A stretch of DNA of 64,000 bases from Chryseobacterium sp. CH21 (GCF_004119445.1 NZ_QICI01000045.1:1-64000); one strand, 5' to 3'. Shown: positions 17,699-27,390, counted from the first letter of the stretch. Notes: generated by a model from the sequence alone, not told the origin. Program-made: numbers and translations.

Positions 17699-18061
17699 AT
17701 GAAGCTGTTTCACCTACTTGCAATAGTGTTTTGCCTGGGAGTCTTTCTGATTCCCAAGGACAATTTCTATGCGCAAGGGATGCAGGAAACATGCTGTAAG
17801 GCAGAGTCTTCCAAAAAAATGGACTGCTGTAAAAATCATTCTTCAAAAAAAGACAGCCAACATGATAACAAAAAATCATGTAATGATGACTGCTGCTCAT
17901 CATGTGTTGCATGCTATACTTTTATTGAAACCCCTTTCTCAAAAAATTTACGTTTGGAACTGTCTTATTACAAAGCGAATAAGAATCCTCAGTTTCAGTA
18001 TTCAGATCCTTATCTTTCAGACCGTTTAAAGGAAATCTGGCAGCCGCCTAAGATAGGTTAA
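17699..18061 (+). CDS. Small Cys-rich exported protein
   Basis: 120 residues with a hydrophobic N-terminal signal (MKLFHLLAIVFCLGVFLIP). The mature part has Cys pairs at 32-33 and 43-44 and a cluster C61, C65, C66, C69, C72, then a quieter C-terminus ending KEIWQPPKIG. Such clusters can bind soft metals such as Cu(I). It resembles the small Cys-rich proteins annotated in flavobacteria as HYC_CC_PP family, but I cannot see the HYC part, so I do not assign it. It lies between the His/Cys-repeat lipoprotein and the HMA receptor. The frame is open from 17660, but MKLF gives the proper signal peptide. Confidence 0.75.
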   Translation: MKLFHLLAIVFCLGVFLIPKDNFYAQGMQETCCKAESSKKMDCCKNHSSKKDSQHDNKKSCNDDCCSSCVACYTFIETPFSKNLRLELSYYKANKNPQFQYSDPYLSDRLKEIWQPPKIG

Positions 18062-18130
18062 TTAAAATATCAAGGGTTCATTATGTACTATAGTGAACTG
18101 TTTTTTAATTAATTTAAACTTTTAAACAAA

Positions 18131-20839
18131 ATGAAATTACATATTTCCAGGTTGATACTTGGTGCATTATTCCTATTTACACAATTTATATCTGCTCAAA
18201 CCCATTCAAAAAATCAGTTCAAGGTAAAAGGGAACTGTGAAATGTGCAAAACAAGAATTGAAAGTGCCGCTAAAAAAGCTGGCGCGAAAACAGCAGTTTA
18301 CTCCATTGATCTTCAAACGTTAACTCTAGAAACAGACAAGGTTTCTACCGATGACATACTGAAAAAGGTAGCTGAAGCTGGCCATGATAACGAAAAGTTC
18401 AAAGCGTCTGATACAACCTATGAAGGTCTTCCGGGGTGTTGTCATTATGATAGAGATCCACAACTTTCTACTAGTGCAGAAACACATCAGGAACATCATG
18501 CAGATGCTAATGTTTCCGCTAAAAAAGAGAATGAATTCTATGTAAGAGGAAACTGTGCTTCTTGTAAAGCCAGAATTGAAAAAGCCTCAAAAGATGCCGG
18601 AGCCAATACTGCAGAATGGAATGCGGAGAAACAAACGGTTACGTTAAATTTTGACCTATCAAAAACCTCATCAGACAAGATTTTAAAGGCAATTGCTGAT
18701 GCCGGTCATGATAATGAAAAATATAAAGCAACAGATGCTGTATACAACGGACTTCCGGGATGTTGCCTATATGACAGAGACTTTACTTTTGGTGAACCCA
18801 ATCCAAAAGTACATTACGAAGAAGCGACAAAGCATAATGATCATAAAGACACTGCAGCAACTTCAGCTCAGGAAGATCATTCTCAGCATGAAAAAAGCAT
18901 AGACGGAGTTGTCGTAACAGGTTCTAAGGCAGCAACCGCTTTAAGTAAGAAAGAAGCCGGACTTGTTTTTAATATTGATAAAAAAGAGCTGTTAAAGGCA
19001 GCTTGCTGTAATCTGTCTGAAAGTTTCGAAACCAATGCAACGGTAGATGTTTCTTTCAGCAATGCGGTTACAGGAACAAAACAGCTGAAAATGCTTGGTT
19101 TGGATCAAAAATATACCAGCTTAACGAAGGAACAATTACCTGAAATCAGAGGATTGGCTTCTGCCTATGGATTAAATTTTATTCCAGGAAGATGGATTGA
19201 AAGTATTCAGCTTACCAAAGGAGGAAGTACCGTAACAAACGGTTATGAAAGTATCACAGGACAGATTAACACTGAGCTTTTGAAGAATGCGAAGACTCCA
19301 GAAACATCACTGAATCTTTTTTCTGATTTCAATGGAAGAGCAGAAATCAATATCACCAATGTTTCTCCAATCAACGATAAATGGTCACAGACTTTCCTTC
19401 TTCACGGAAACGGAACGTTTGGAAATACGGATATGAATCATGATGGTTTTTTGGACAGACCAAAAGGAACGCAGATCAATGCAGCTTATTTGTTGAATTA
19501 TAACGACCTTGAAAAGTCAGGATTTGGATCTCATTTCGGGATTAATTTTATCAGAGATGAAAGAACTGCCGGACAGATTGGTTTTGATAAAAAACTGGGT
19601 CAGGATAAGCAGCCTTTTTATGGGGTAGGAATTGACATCTCAAGATTTCAGGTTTGGAATAAAACCGGTTATGTTTTCAAGGGAAAACCTTACCAGAGTA
19701 TTGGCTGGATGAACCAGTATGTGTATCACCAACAGGATAGTTTCTTTGGATTGAGAAATTATGCGGGACAACAGCATACGTATTATTCAAACTTAATTTT
19801 TGAAAGCATCATCGGAAATACCAACCACAAGTATAAGGCTGGAGCAAGTTTCTTATATGACGGATATAAAGAAACGTATTTACTGAATGATATCAGAAGA
19901 AATGAAATTGTACCGGGAATTTTTGCTGAATATACTTTAACAGGTTTAAAATATACTTTAGTAGCAGGTTCAAGAGTAGATTTTCATAATCTGGCAGGAA
20001 CTCAGTTTACACCAAGACTTAATTTCAAGTATGATTTCACCCCACAGACAATTTTAAGACTTTCTGCGGGAAGAGGATTCAGAACGGCGAATGTATTTGC
20101 GGAAAGCCAGCAGTATTTCGCATCGAACAGAGCTATTAATATTTTACCCAACGGAGGAAATATTTATGGATTAAGACCTGAAATTGCATGGAATTATGGA
20201 GCGAGTTTACAGCAGGAATTTAAGTTGTTCGGAAGAAAATCAAGTATTGTTGCTGACTTCTTCAGAACAGATTTCCAGGATCAGGTATTGGTAGATTTGG
20301 ATAAATCTCCTCAACAGCTGACATTCTATAATCTGGATGGAAAATCATTTGCGAATTCATTCCAGACCCAATGGGATTTCGTGCCTGTAAAAAATCTTGA
20401 GGTAAGACTTGCTTATAAATATTATGATGTGCAGGCTGATTATATCGGTGGAAGAAGAGAAGTTCCTTTTATGGCGAAGCACAGAGGATTTGTGAACTTG
20501 GCCTATTCAACCAATAAAACAGATAAAGGAGGGTTCTGGAGTTTTGATACGACTTTAAACTGGGTTGGAAAACAAAGACTTCCTGATACATCAACGAATC
20601 CGGCAGAGTTTCAGCTGCCAACTTATTCAGAATCCTATGCGGTTCTTAATGCTCAAATCTCAAGAAATTTCAATAAAAAGATCAGAGCTTATGTAGGAGG
20701 AGAAAACCTTACTTCTTACTACCAGAAAAATGCGATTGTTGATTTTAAAAATCCTTTCGGAAGCTATTTTGACGGGGGAATGGTATACGCTCCGATTATG
20801 AAGGCCAACTTCTATGTGGGACTGGATGTGACGTTTTAA
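18131..20839 (+). CDS. TonB-dependent receptor with two N-terminal HMA domains
   Basis: A 902-residue outer-membrane receptor fused to two copies of a heavy-metal-associated domain. After the signal peptide (1-22), HMA1 (about 28-105) has Cys36-x-x-Cys39 and HMA2 (about 134-212) has Cys142-x-x-Cys145; each is followed by GLPGCC. His-rich linkers follow each domain (HQEHH near 119-123; HYEEATKHNDHKD near 228-240). The plug starts near 257 and contains AACCNLSESFETN; a beta-barrel fills the rest and ends YVGLDVTF. HMA domains pass Cu(I) or similar ions between Cys pairs, so copper handling is the best guess. There is no typical carboxypeptidase-like N-terminal domain. Confidence 0.88.
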   Translation: MKLHISRLILGALFLFTQFISAQTHSKNQFKVKGNCEMCKTRIESAAKKAGAKTAVYSIDLQTLTLETDKVSTDDILKKVAEAGHDNEKFKASDTTYEGLPGCCHYDRDPQLSTSAETHQEHHADANVSAKKENEFYVRGNCASCKARIEKASKDAGANTAEWNAEKQTVTLNFDLSKTSSDKILKAIADAGHDNEKYKATDAVYNGLPGCCLYDRDFTFGEPNPKVHYEEATKHNDHKDTAATSAQEDHSQHEKSIDGVVVTGSKAATALSKKEAGLVFNIDKKELLKAACCNLSESFETNATVDVSFSNAVTGTKQLKMLGLDQKYTSLTKEQLPEIRGLASAYGLNFIPGRWIESIQLTKGGSTVTNGYESITGQINTELLKNAKTPETSLNLFSDFNGRAEINITNVSPINDKWSQTFLLHGNGTFGNTDMNHDGFLDRPKGTQINAAYLLNYNDLEKSGFGSHFGINFIRDERTAGQIGFDKKLGQDKQPFYGVGIDISRFQVWNKTGYVFKGKPYQSIGWMNQYVYHQQDSFFGLRNYAGQQHTYYSNLIFESIIGNTNHKYKAGASFLYDGYKETYLLNDIRRNEIVPGIFAEYTLTGLKYTLVAGSRVDFHNLAGTQFTPRLNFKYDFTPQTILRLSAGRGFRTANVFAESQQYFASNRAINILPNGGNIYGLRPEIAWNYGASLQQEFKLFGRKSSIVADFFRTDFQDQVLVDLDKSPQQLTFYNLDGKSFANSFQTQWDFVPVKNLEVRLAYKYYDVQADYIGGRREVPFMAKHRGFVNLAYSTNKTDKGGFWSFDTTLNWVGKQRLPDTSTNPAEFQLPTYSESYAVLNAQISRNFNKKIRAYVGGENLTSYYQKNAIVDFKNPFGSYFDGGMVYAPIMKANFYVGLDVTF

Positions 20840-21058
20840 GGCTGAAAGCTGGAAGAATGAAGCTGGGAAGTACCCACAACCAAGTAAAGTTTTATCTTAT
20901 TGAGGATAATAGCTGAATACACAAAAACCTTATAGGTTTCAGAAACCTATAAGGTTTGATTTTACCATAAGCAGGTAAAATTTGCCACTCATAACGGAGG
21001 AAATCCAAGAGTTATGAAACCCTCAAATAACTTCCACCTTCCAGCCTCAAGCTTCCTT
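20840..21058. repeat. Inverted-repeat element with central palindrome (REP/MITE-like)
   Basis: Left arm 20840-20872 reads AGGCTGAAAGCTGGAAGAAT then GAAGCTGGGAAGT. Right arm 21031-21058 is its approximate reverse complement (ACTTCCACCTTCCAGCCTCA then AGCTTCC). The 150 bases between them hold a perfect 15-bp palindrome at 20925-20957 and no gene. The left arm recurs at 13756. This fills the whole gap between the receptor gene and the terminator at 21065. Confidence 0.6.
20925..20957. repeat. Perfect palindrome AAACCTTATAGGTTT
   Basis: AAACCTTATAGGTTT, then CAG, then AAACCTATAAGGTTT: a 15-bp perfect inverted repeat with a 3-base loop. It lies inside the larger inverted-repeat element. A strong RNA hairpin is possible, without a T tract. 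Confidence 0.75.
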
Positions 21059-21064
21059 ATTAAT

Positions 21065-21102
21065 AAAAAGAATCGGCTTCAATATTGAAGCCGATTCTTT
21101 TT
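21065..21102. terminator. Bidirectional terminator
   Basis: GAATCGGCTTCAAT (21070-21083) is followed directly by its reverse complement ATTGAAGCCGATTC (21084-21097), with A and T runs outside. It closes the sugar-isomerase gene on the minus strand and anything read through from the receptor gene. Confidence 0.75.
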
Positions 21103-21104
21103 AT

Positions 21105-21602
21105 TTATCTTCCAAAGTCATCCTGTACTCTTACGATATCATCTTCATCTGAAGGATTGGATGCATCCGTATGCTGCCAGATTTCAGCAACAATTCCCCA
21201 GCCTGCAAGACCAATTAATCTGTGTCTTTCACCCTGTTGAAGTTTTACCTGATCTTTCGGGCCGTATTCTCCCAACTCTCCTTCTTCATCGGTATTGCTT
21301 CTTTTGATTCCTACTGTTCCTTCCACTACCTGCCAGATTTCGGCTCTTCTGTGGTGGTACTGCCAGCTTAATCTTGCTTCCGGAGCTACGATAAGGATTT
21401 TCGGGCTTAGCTTCCCTCCTATTCTCAGGTTGTCTACATCAATCCCATCGAAATATTGGTTAGCAAAATCCTGTGCCTGCGTTTCATCAATCACAAAGAA
21501 ACCTCCCCATGGTCTTGTATCATCTTTTGCTGCAATGTTAAAACCTTGTCCTTTCAGCATGCTCTCTACTCTCTCGAATATTTCTTTTTTTTCTGTACTC
21601 AT
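21105..21602 (-). CDS. Cupin-type mannose-6-phosphate (phosphohexose) isomerase family protein
   Basis: 165-residue cupin protein similar to the type II mannose-6-phosphate isomerase C-terminal domain. Metal-binding residues are in WQYHHRRAEIW, with the second cupin motif near QGERHRLIGLAGWGIVAEIW. RPWGGFFVIDE at the N-terminus is the typical start of the fold. It ends the mannoglycan locus, 25 bases after the GH92 gene, where converting mannose-6-phosphate to fructose-6-phosphate would finish mannose use. The substrate is inferred from context; related proteins are often annotated phosphoheptose isomerase. Confidence 0.78.
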   Translation of the reverse strand: MSTEKKEIFERVESMLKGQGFNIAAKDDTRPWGGFFVIDETQAQDFANQYFDGIDVDNLRIGGKLSPKILIVAPEARLSWQYHHRRAEIWQVVEGTVGIKRSNTDEEGELGEYGPKDQVKLQQGERHRLIGLAGWGIVAEIWQHTDASNPSDEDDIVRVQDDFGR

Positions 21603-21626
21603 ACAGCTATATTTTTAATTTAAAAA

Positions 21627-23908
21627 TTATTTATTTGATTCTTCTTTTGACATTGAATAAGGAAAGTCTTTTTCCTGTGAACCTCTTTCTTTATTGGGTT
21701 TGCCGTCCATTTTAAAGTCTAAAACGGCCCCCTTCATCAGTTCTTTATGACTCAGCCAGTTTTTGGAATAAGACTGTTGGTTTACATTCAATGATTTTAC
21801 ATATAGATTTTCTGCGTTGTTTTCCGGAGCTTTTATTTCAATTTTCTTACCATTTTCCAAATGATGGTAGCTTCTTTAAATAATGGTGCTCCCAACACGT
21901 ATTGATCCGTTGCCGGTGTCACCGGATAAAAGCCTAAAGCTGAGAAAATATACCATGCAGAAGTCTGTCCGTTATCTTCATCACCGCAATATCCGTCCGG
22001 AGTTGCATGGTAAAGCTTATTCATCACCTGTCTTGCCCAATATTGAGTTTTATAAGGTGCTCCTGCATAATTATACAGATAGATCATATGTTGGATAGGC
22101 TGGTTTCCGTGGGCATACTGACCCATATTCATGATCTGCATTTCTCTGATCTCGTGGATCACACCGCCGTAATAACTGTCATCAAAAACCGGAGGCAATG
22201 AGAATACCTCATCTAATTTGGCTTCAAATTTCTTTTTCCCACCCATCAGTTCTGCCAGTCCATCAATGTCCTGGAAAACCGACCATGTGTAATGCCAGCT
22301 GTTTCCTTCCGTGAAAGCATCTCCCCATTTGAAAGGATTGAAAGGTTTCTGGAAATTACCGTCTTTATTTTTACCACGCATTAAGCCTGTTTCCTTATCA
22401 AATACATTTTTGTAATTATAGGCTCTTTTCTTATAGATATCAATCTCAGAAGCAGGTTTTCCAAGTGCTTTTCCTAACTGATAAATCGAAAAATCGTCAT
22501 AAGCATACTCCAATGTTCTGGCAGCATTTTCATTGATCTTTACATCGTAAGGTACATAGCCTAATCTATTGTAATATTCTACACCTGCACGGCCTACCGC
22601 TTCTATAGGTCCTTCATTATTCGCACCATGCTTTACTGCCTGCCAAAGCGCTTCCGTGTCATATCCACGAAGTCCCTTGATGTAAGCATCTGCTACTACG
22701 GATGCAGAATTGTTTCCAATCATGATATCAGAATATCCCGGACTGCTCCACTCTGGTAAGAAACCTCCTTCTTTGTAAGCATTGGCCAGTCCTTCCTGCA
22801 TTTCTACATTAATGCTTGGGTAAACAAGGTTCAGGAAAGGATATAGAGCGCGGAAAGTATCCCAGAATCCGGTTCCGGCAAACATTCTTCCGTCAACAAT
22901 TTTTCCGTTGTAAGGACTCCAGTGTTTTATTTTGTTCTGAGCATCTATTTCATATAACTTTTGTGGGAAAAATAAAGTTCTGTACAAAGAGGAATAAAAG
23001 GTTCTCATCTGCTGATCTGTTCCTCCTTTTACGTCTATTTTTCCTAATGTTTTATTCCAGATATTTTTAGCATCGGCTTTTACCTGTTCAAAATTTCTGT
23101 TTCCGATTTCTCTTTTAAGATTCAGTTCTGCCTGTTCAAAGCTGATGAATGAAGAGGCTACTTTTGCATAAACCGTTTCTTTATTTTTAAGTTTAAATCC
23201 TACTACAGCTCCGGTGTGATCACTGGTAATTTCTAACTGATCATTCACCAGTTTATCGTCTTTCCATGTTTTTGTCAGTTCAAAATCTTTATCAAACTGA
23301 ATGACAAAGTAGTTTTTAAAGTTCTCATATTTCCCGGTAGAATATCTCGTTGTATAACCCAGAATTTTTCTTTCTTTCGGTAAAATCTTGATATAAGAGC
23401 CTTTATTCAAAGCATCAACCACTACGTAAGCGCTGTCTGTTTTTGGAAAATCAAATTTAAAATAAGAGGCTCTTTCAGTAGGGGTAAATTCTGTAGTAAC
23501 ATTGATGTCAGCAAGATAAACACTATAGAAATAAGGTGTGGTAACCTCAGCTTTATGGCTGAACCAGCTTGCTCTTTCATCTTCTTTAAACTTTACTTTT
23601 CCTACTCCCGGCATGATGGCAAAAGCGCCATAATCGTTCATCCAGGGAGATGGCTGGTGGGTTTGTTTAAATCCTTTTATTTTATCTGCATCATAGGTAT
23701 ATGCCCATCCGTCACCCATTTTACCGGTCTGGGGTGTCCAGATATTCATTCCCCAAGGAAGTCCGACAGCCGGATAAGTATTCCCATTGGATAATGACGG
23801 TTTGGATTGGGTTCCCATCAAAGGATTCACATAGTCTACGGGAGATACATTCTGACCTAGAGCCCAGGCCTGTAATAACAGTAAGCAAGTAGAAAATATA
23901 AACTTCAT
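21627..23908 (-). pseudogene. GH92 alpha-mannosidase (second), frameshifted near the 3' end
   Basis: Exported alpha-mannosidase of glycoside hydrolase family 92, calcium-dependent inverting enzymes. Signal peptide MKFIFSTCLLLLQAWALG, then VDYVNPLMGTQSKP. Family blocks are TGFWDTFRALYPFLNLVYP, EIREMQIMNMGQYAHGN and DNGQTSAWYIFSALGFYPV. The frame leaves the family sequence at ATIIWKMVRKLK; one base restored near 21863 gives ATIHLENGKKIEIKAPENN and continues to 21627, for 760 residues, close to the other GH92 here. Only the last 77 residues are affected. It follows the ROK kinase gene after 22 bases. Confidence 0.9.
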
Positions 23909-23930
23909 TGTATCTTTTCGTTTTGTTAAT

Positions 23931-24791
23931 TTATATACGCTTTTTTAATGCATAGCTGGCAGCTCCAAGAATGGCCGCATCTTCAAAAATGGCGGAAATC
24001 TTAACCTGCAAGTTAATATTATTCTTTGTTAAATTTTGAATAAATCTTTGTTCAAAATAAGGATAAGCCTTGGCAATATTTCCTCCTATAACTAAAACTT
24101 CCGGTTTGTAATGAGCTACATATTTCACGATAAATTCTGAGAAAGTGTCTGCATATGCATCAAACATTTGGGTTTGTATTTCTTTGGGTTTATCCAGCAA
24201 ATCTTTGGTTCCGGAGATTTCTTCTCCTGTGAGCTCTTTATAATGATTCACAAACCAGCGTGTCGCGAGATAGTCTTCACTGATAGAATCTCTGAAGGGA
24301 GAATCCCATAAGTCTTCATCGGTAGCAAATTCTCCATTGAAGAAAGTAGTTCCCAATCCTGTTCCAAGAGTCACTCCAAAAGCACTGTTGAAACCTTGGG
24401 CACATCCTCCGAATACTTCTCCTTCCATAAAGGCTGCAGCATCATTTACAAAGTGAATCTGCTCCTGAGAAATTTCTAATCTTTTTGCAAGCTCTTCTTT
24501 AATATTTATCTGATAGATATCAATGAATTTACCCTGCTGCATTAGTGATATTCCATTTTCATAATCGAAAGGGCCAGGCATTGCGATACCGATTAAAAGG
24601 TCTTCTTTTACCAGATCATGAGCCACTTTTTCAATGGCGGAAACCCAGGCACTGAAAATAACTTCTTTATTTTCGAAAGCATCTACATGTTCTCTTACAT
24701 AGGTTGATGAAATGATTTCACGTTTTTCCGGATCTACCTGAGCCAACGTGATGTGTGACCCTCCAATATCGATTCCTACTATATTCTGCAT
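23931..24791 (-). CDS. ROK family sugar kinase
   Basis: 286-residue sugar kinase of the ROK type, most likely acting on mannose (or glucose) released by the neighbouring mannosidases. Seen: the phosphate-binding start GIDIGGSHITLA at 5-16, FVNDAAAF with the catalytic Asp, VTLGTGLGTTFF, and the late VLVIGGNIAKAYPYF. The CxCGxxGCxE zinc motif of most ROK kinases is absent, as in polyphosphate-glucokinase-like members. No signal peptide, so it is cytoplasmic. The mannose assignment comes only from the gene's place in the locus. Confidence 0.82.
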   Translation of the reverse strand: MQNIVGIDIGGSHITLAQVDPEKREIISSTYVREHVDAFENKEVIFSAWVSAIEKVAHDLVKEDLLIGIAMPGPFDYENGISLMQQGKFIDIYQINIKEELAKRLEISQEQIHFVNDAAAFMEGEVFGGCAQGFNSAFGVTLGTGLGTTFFNGEFATDEDLWDSPFRDSISEDYLATRWFVNHYKELTGEEISGTKDLLDKPKEIQTQMFDAYADTFSEFIVKYVAHYKPEVLVIGGNIAKAYPYFEQRFIQNLTKNNINLQVKISAIFEDAAILGAASYALKKRI

Positions 24792-24829
24792 TATTTTTTT
24801 ATTTTAAATTCAAGACATCCCTGTGACTG

Positions 24830-24869
24830 AAAAAACAGACAAACAGAAGTGAGCTCCTGTCTGTCTGCT
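24830..24869 (-). terminator. Terminator or attenuator after the second GH18 gene
   Basis: On the minus strand CAGACAGACAG pairs with CTGTTTGTCTG and runs into six T. It lies between the GH18 stop (24924) and the ROK kinase start (24791). It may reduce transcription into the kinase, second GH92 and isomerase genes. Confidence 0.65.
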
Positions 24870-24923
24870 TTGTATTTCAGACTTTATTTCATTAATTTCG
24901 ATAACTATTTCATTATCTGAATT

Positions 24924-27332
24924 TTACTTCACAATGATTTTACCGGTTGATAGTACTTTACTGTTGGCGGATGTAATCTTGTAAATATAAGTACCACTGA
25001 TTAAATCCTGTGTATTCACTGCGTTATTATTTTGATTAATATTCTGTTTTTTGAACAATTTTCCTGAGGCATCATACAATGCCACTTCAATTGCCGAATT
25101 ATCACTGATGGCAAAATGAATGTCATTTCCACGTTTCACAGGATTTGGATAAACTGCACTGTTCTCTTTTATGGATTCGATATCTTTCACGGCAAGAGAT
25201 GAAGCACAGGCAACGTCTGTTCTCCAGTTGGCATCTGTCATACTGATCAGGGTTGCAAAATGAGTGTTAGCTGTAGCATCCAATGCACCTGAACCACTTC
25301 CTTCATCCATTTTCCAGTTGGCTTCAAGACCTGTAGAATTGGCAGGAACATTACAGCTATTACTTAAAATTTCCTGTGGAGTTAACGCTTTTTTCCAAAC
25401 TCTGAATTCATCCAAGAAACCATTGATTGTTCGGGAATTGTCGTAGTTTCTTCCCAGATAAAGGATTCCGTTTGCGGTAAAGTTGCCCGTCACTGCAAAA
25501 CTGGCATCAAGATTACCATTCACATAAATTTTCATGGCTGCACCATCATAAGTGGCTGCGATATGGTACCATGTATTGGTGTTGAATGCTGTATTCGTAT
25601 TCAATTTCACTTGTGATGAACCGAAACTCAAAATAAACTGAAGTTTATTATTCGCTAAGTTTCCATCTCCGAAACGAAGCATTGCCGAGTTGTTATCTCC
25701 TACTTCAACGCCCATTACTGATGAGATGTAAGGGAAAGCAGATTTAAATGAATTTACTTTTACCCATCCTTCAAAGCTCACCGCATTTCCACTTAAATTA
25801 AATTGCCCTGCATTAAGATAATTGGTACTTCCGTTGAAAGCAAGAGATCTTGCACCCGGACTTGTAACCGGGGCGAAACCACTGTTGAATGATCCTTCTC
25901 CTGAATAAGTGCTTGTAGTTCCTCCTGCACATGAGGCCTGTACCTTCCACACATAGGATGTATTAGGGGTAAGATTTTGTAATGAATAAGAATTGGTGCT
26001 AACATTCTGGATTTCAGTCCAGGTTGTGGCAGCAGCAGTTTTATACTGTAGGGTATATGAAGTTGCATTTCCGGCATCCCATGATAGCTGAGCCGTATTA
26101 CCAAGGAAACTTCCGGAAGTCAATCCTGATGGCGTAGTGCAGCCACTTCCGGAGTTAAACCTTGGTGCAAAAATATAAGTACTTGTTAATGTTGGTGAGC
26201 AGTTAGACTGGATTCTCCAATCGTAATTGGTATTCAGGGTAAGGTTGTTGATGACAATATTATTTCCTGAATAGTTATTGGCAACGTTTGTCCACACCGT
26301 TGAATTAGCTGGTTTATAATCAATATTGTAAGACTGGGACGCATTGGAAGTCCAGTTCAGTTGCGCTGAAGTTCCTGTGACATTGGAAATATCAAGCCCT
26401 AGTGGCGGATCACAGGTTTGTCCCTGAGACCATGAATATAATTGACCGCTTAAGAGTGTATTTTCATTGTAAAGGATATTAGATCCAGTACTCAGATAGC
26501 TGGCAACATTAGTTCCTGCAAGATCATACCACATAAACACACCATATTGATCATTTTTTGTGCTGGTCGCTAAGCTTGCCAGTGTAGTTGCAGATGTTGA
26601 GCTTGGATTCGAGTTTTGTATCCAGGTTGCAGCTGCAGAGATTTTGGATTTATCAAGGGGAGGAACAACAGGAGCATTGTAGGTACTGTACATGGCATTC
26701 CATGTATAATTGATATAATTTCCTGCTAAATCTCCATTATAAGTTTGTCTGGTTGTAGCCGGACCATAGTAGTAGAATGTAATCAGTTTATCCGGCATTG
26801 CCGCTTTCAATTCCTGCAAAAGCATTACAAAAGAACTGTTATTAGGCTGTCCTGTTCCGTTATTTCCGTATCCTGCATATTCGTCATCAAGGTCTACTCC
26901 ATCCAGACCGTAAGTGTAAACAGTATGAGCAACCTGTAGAGCGAAATCTTTAGCAGCTTCGCGGTTAGGAAAATTAGAAATTCCTGCTCCCTGGTGGTTT
27001 CCTAAAAGATCCAGTAATACTTTTATCCCTTTTTGCTGTAAGGGTTTTACATAGGTATTAACATCATTCAGAACTTTGGTAACGTTATTATTGTTTGAGA
27101 TATAAGCACGGCTTTTAGAAACATCATAGTTGATATTCGCTGCAAAAATAATAGCAACATCAAAAAGCTGTTTGTTCGTATTCTGCAGAGTATAGGAACC
27201 TGCGTTCAGCATATTGTTGTTGTTCACTTCCACATAGCAGACTCCCATAGGATTAAGCTGCTGTGCTTTGAGTGCAGGAGCTGATTGAAACATCAGAGCC
27301 ATTAAGGGAATAAAAAAGGATTTTTTTCTCAT
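24924..27332 (-). CDS. GH18 endo-beta-N-acetylglucosaminidase with two FN3, a LamG and a T9SS sorting domain
   Basis: Predicted to cut the GlcNAc-GlcNAc core bond of N-glycans at the cell surface. Layout of the 802 residues: signal peptide (1-23), catalytic domain (about 25-290) with DGVDLDDE giving D144, D147, D149 and acid E151, two fibronectin type III domains (about 305-385 and 395-480), a laminin-G-like lectin domain (about 500-660), and a C-terminal type IX secretion sorting domain starting VYPNPVKRG. The fold resembles EndoF1/EndoH-type enzymes. The first 300 residues closely follow the neighbouring GH18 protein, so the pair arose by duplication. Confidence 0.9.
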   Translation of the reverse strand: MRKKSFFIPLMALMFQSAPALKAQQLNPMGVCYVEVNNNNMLNAGSYTLQNTNKQLFDVAIIFAANINYDVSKSRAYISNNNNVTKVLNDVNTYVKPLQQKGIKVLLDLLGNHQGAGISNFPNREAAKDFALQVAHTVYTYGLDGVDLDDEYAGYGNNGTGQPNNSSFVMLLQELKAAMPDKLITFYYYGPATTRQTYNGDLAGNYINYTWNAMYSTYNAPVVPPLDKSKISAAATWIQNSNPSSTSATTLASLATSTKNDQYGVFMWYDLAGTNVASYLSTGSNILYNENTLLSGQLYSWSQGQTCDPPLGLDISNVTGTSAQLNWTSNASQSYNIDYKPANSTVWTNVANNYSGNNIVINNLTLNTNYDWRIQSNCSPTLTSTYIFAPRFNSGSGCTTPSGLTSGSFLGNTAQLSWDAGNATSYTLQYKTAAATTWTEIQNVSTNSYSLQNLTPNTSYVWKVQASCAGGTTSTYSGEGSFNSGFAPVTSPGARSLAFNGSTNYLNAGQFNLSGNAVSFEGWVKVNSFKSAFPYISSVMGVEVGDNNSAMLRFGDGNLANNKLQFILSFGSSQVKLNTNTAFNTNTWYHIAATYDGAAMKIYVNGNLDASFAVTGNFTANGILYLGRNYDNSRTINGFLDEFRVWKKALTPQEILSNSCNVPANSTGLEANWKMDEGSGSGALDATANTHFATLISMTDANWRTDVACASSLAVKDIESIKENSAVYPNPVKRGNDIHFAISDNSAIEVALYDASGKLFKKQNINQNNNAVNTQDLISGTYIYKITSANSKVLSTGKIIVK

Positions 27333-27360
27333 AGTATATCAATTTTTGTAGTAGAAAAAT

Positions 27361-27380
27361 CATTGGGCCGAAGCCCAATG
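27361..27380 (-). terminator. UUCG-loop hairpin between the two GH18 genes
   Basis: CATTGGGC pairs with GCCCAATG around CGAA, which is TTCG on the transcribed strand. A T5 tract follows after one A. It sits between GH18 stop 27391 and the next start at 27332. It could be a weak terminator or a mRNA-stabilising hairpin. Confidence 0.6.
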
Positions 27381-27390
27381 ACTGGGTTTG

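Noticed and set aside
17307..17713. Two frames of 67 and 104 codons antisense to the His/Cys-repeat lipoprotein
   Set aside because: They exist because the repeat-rich coding strand lacks stops on the reverse; no supporting signal.
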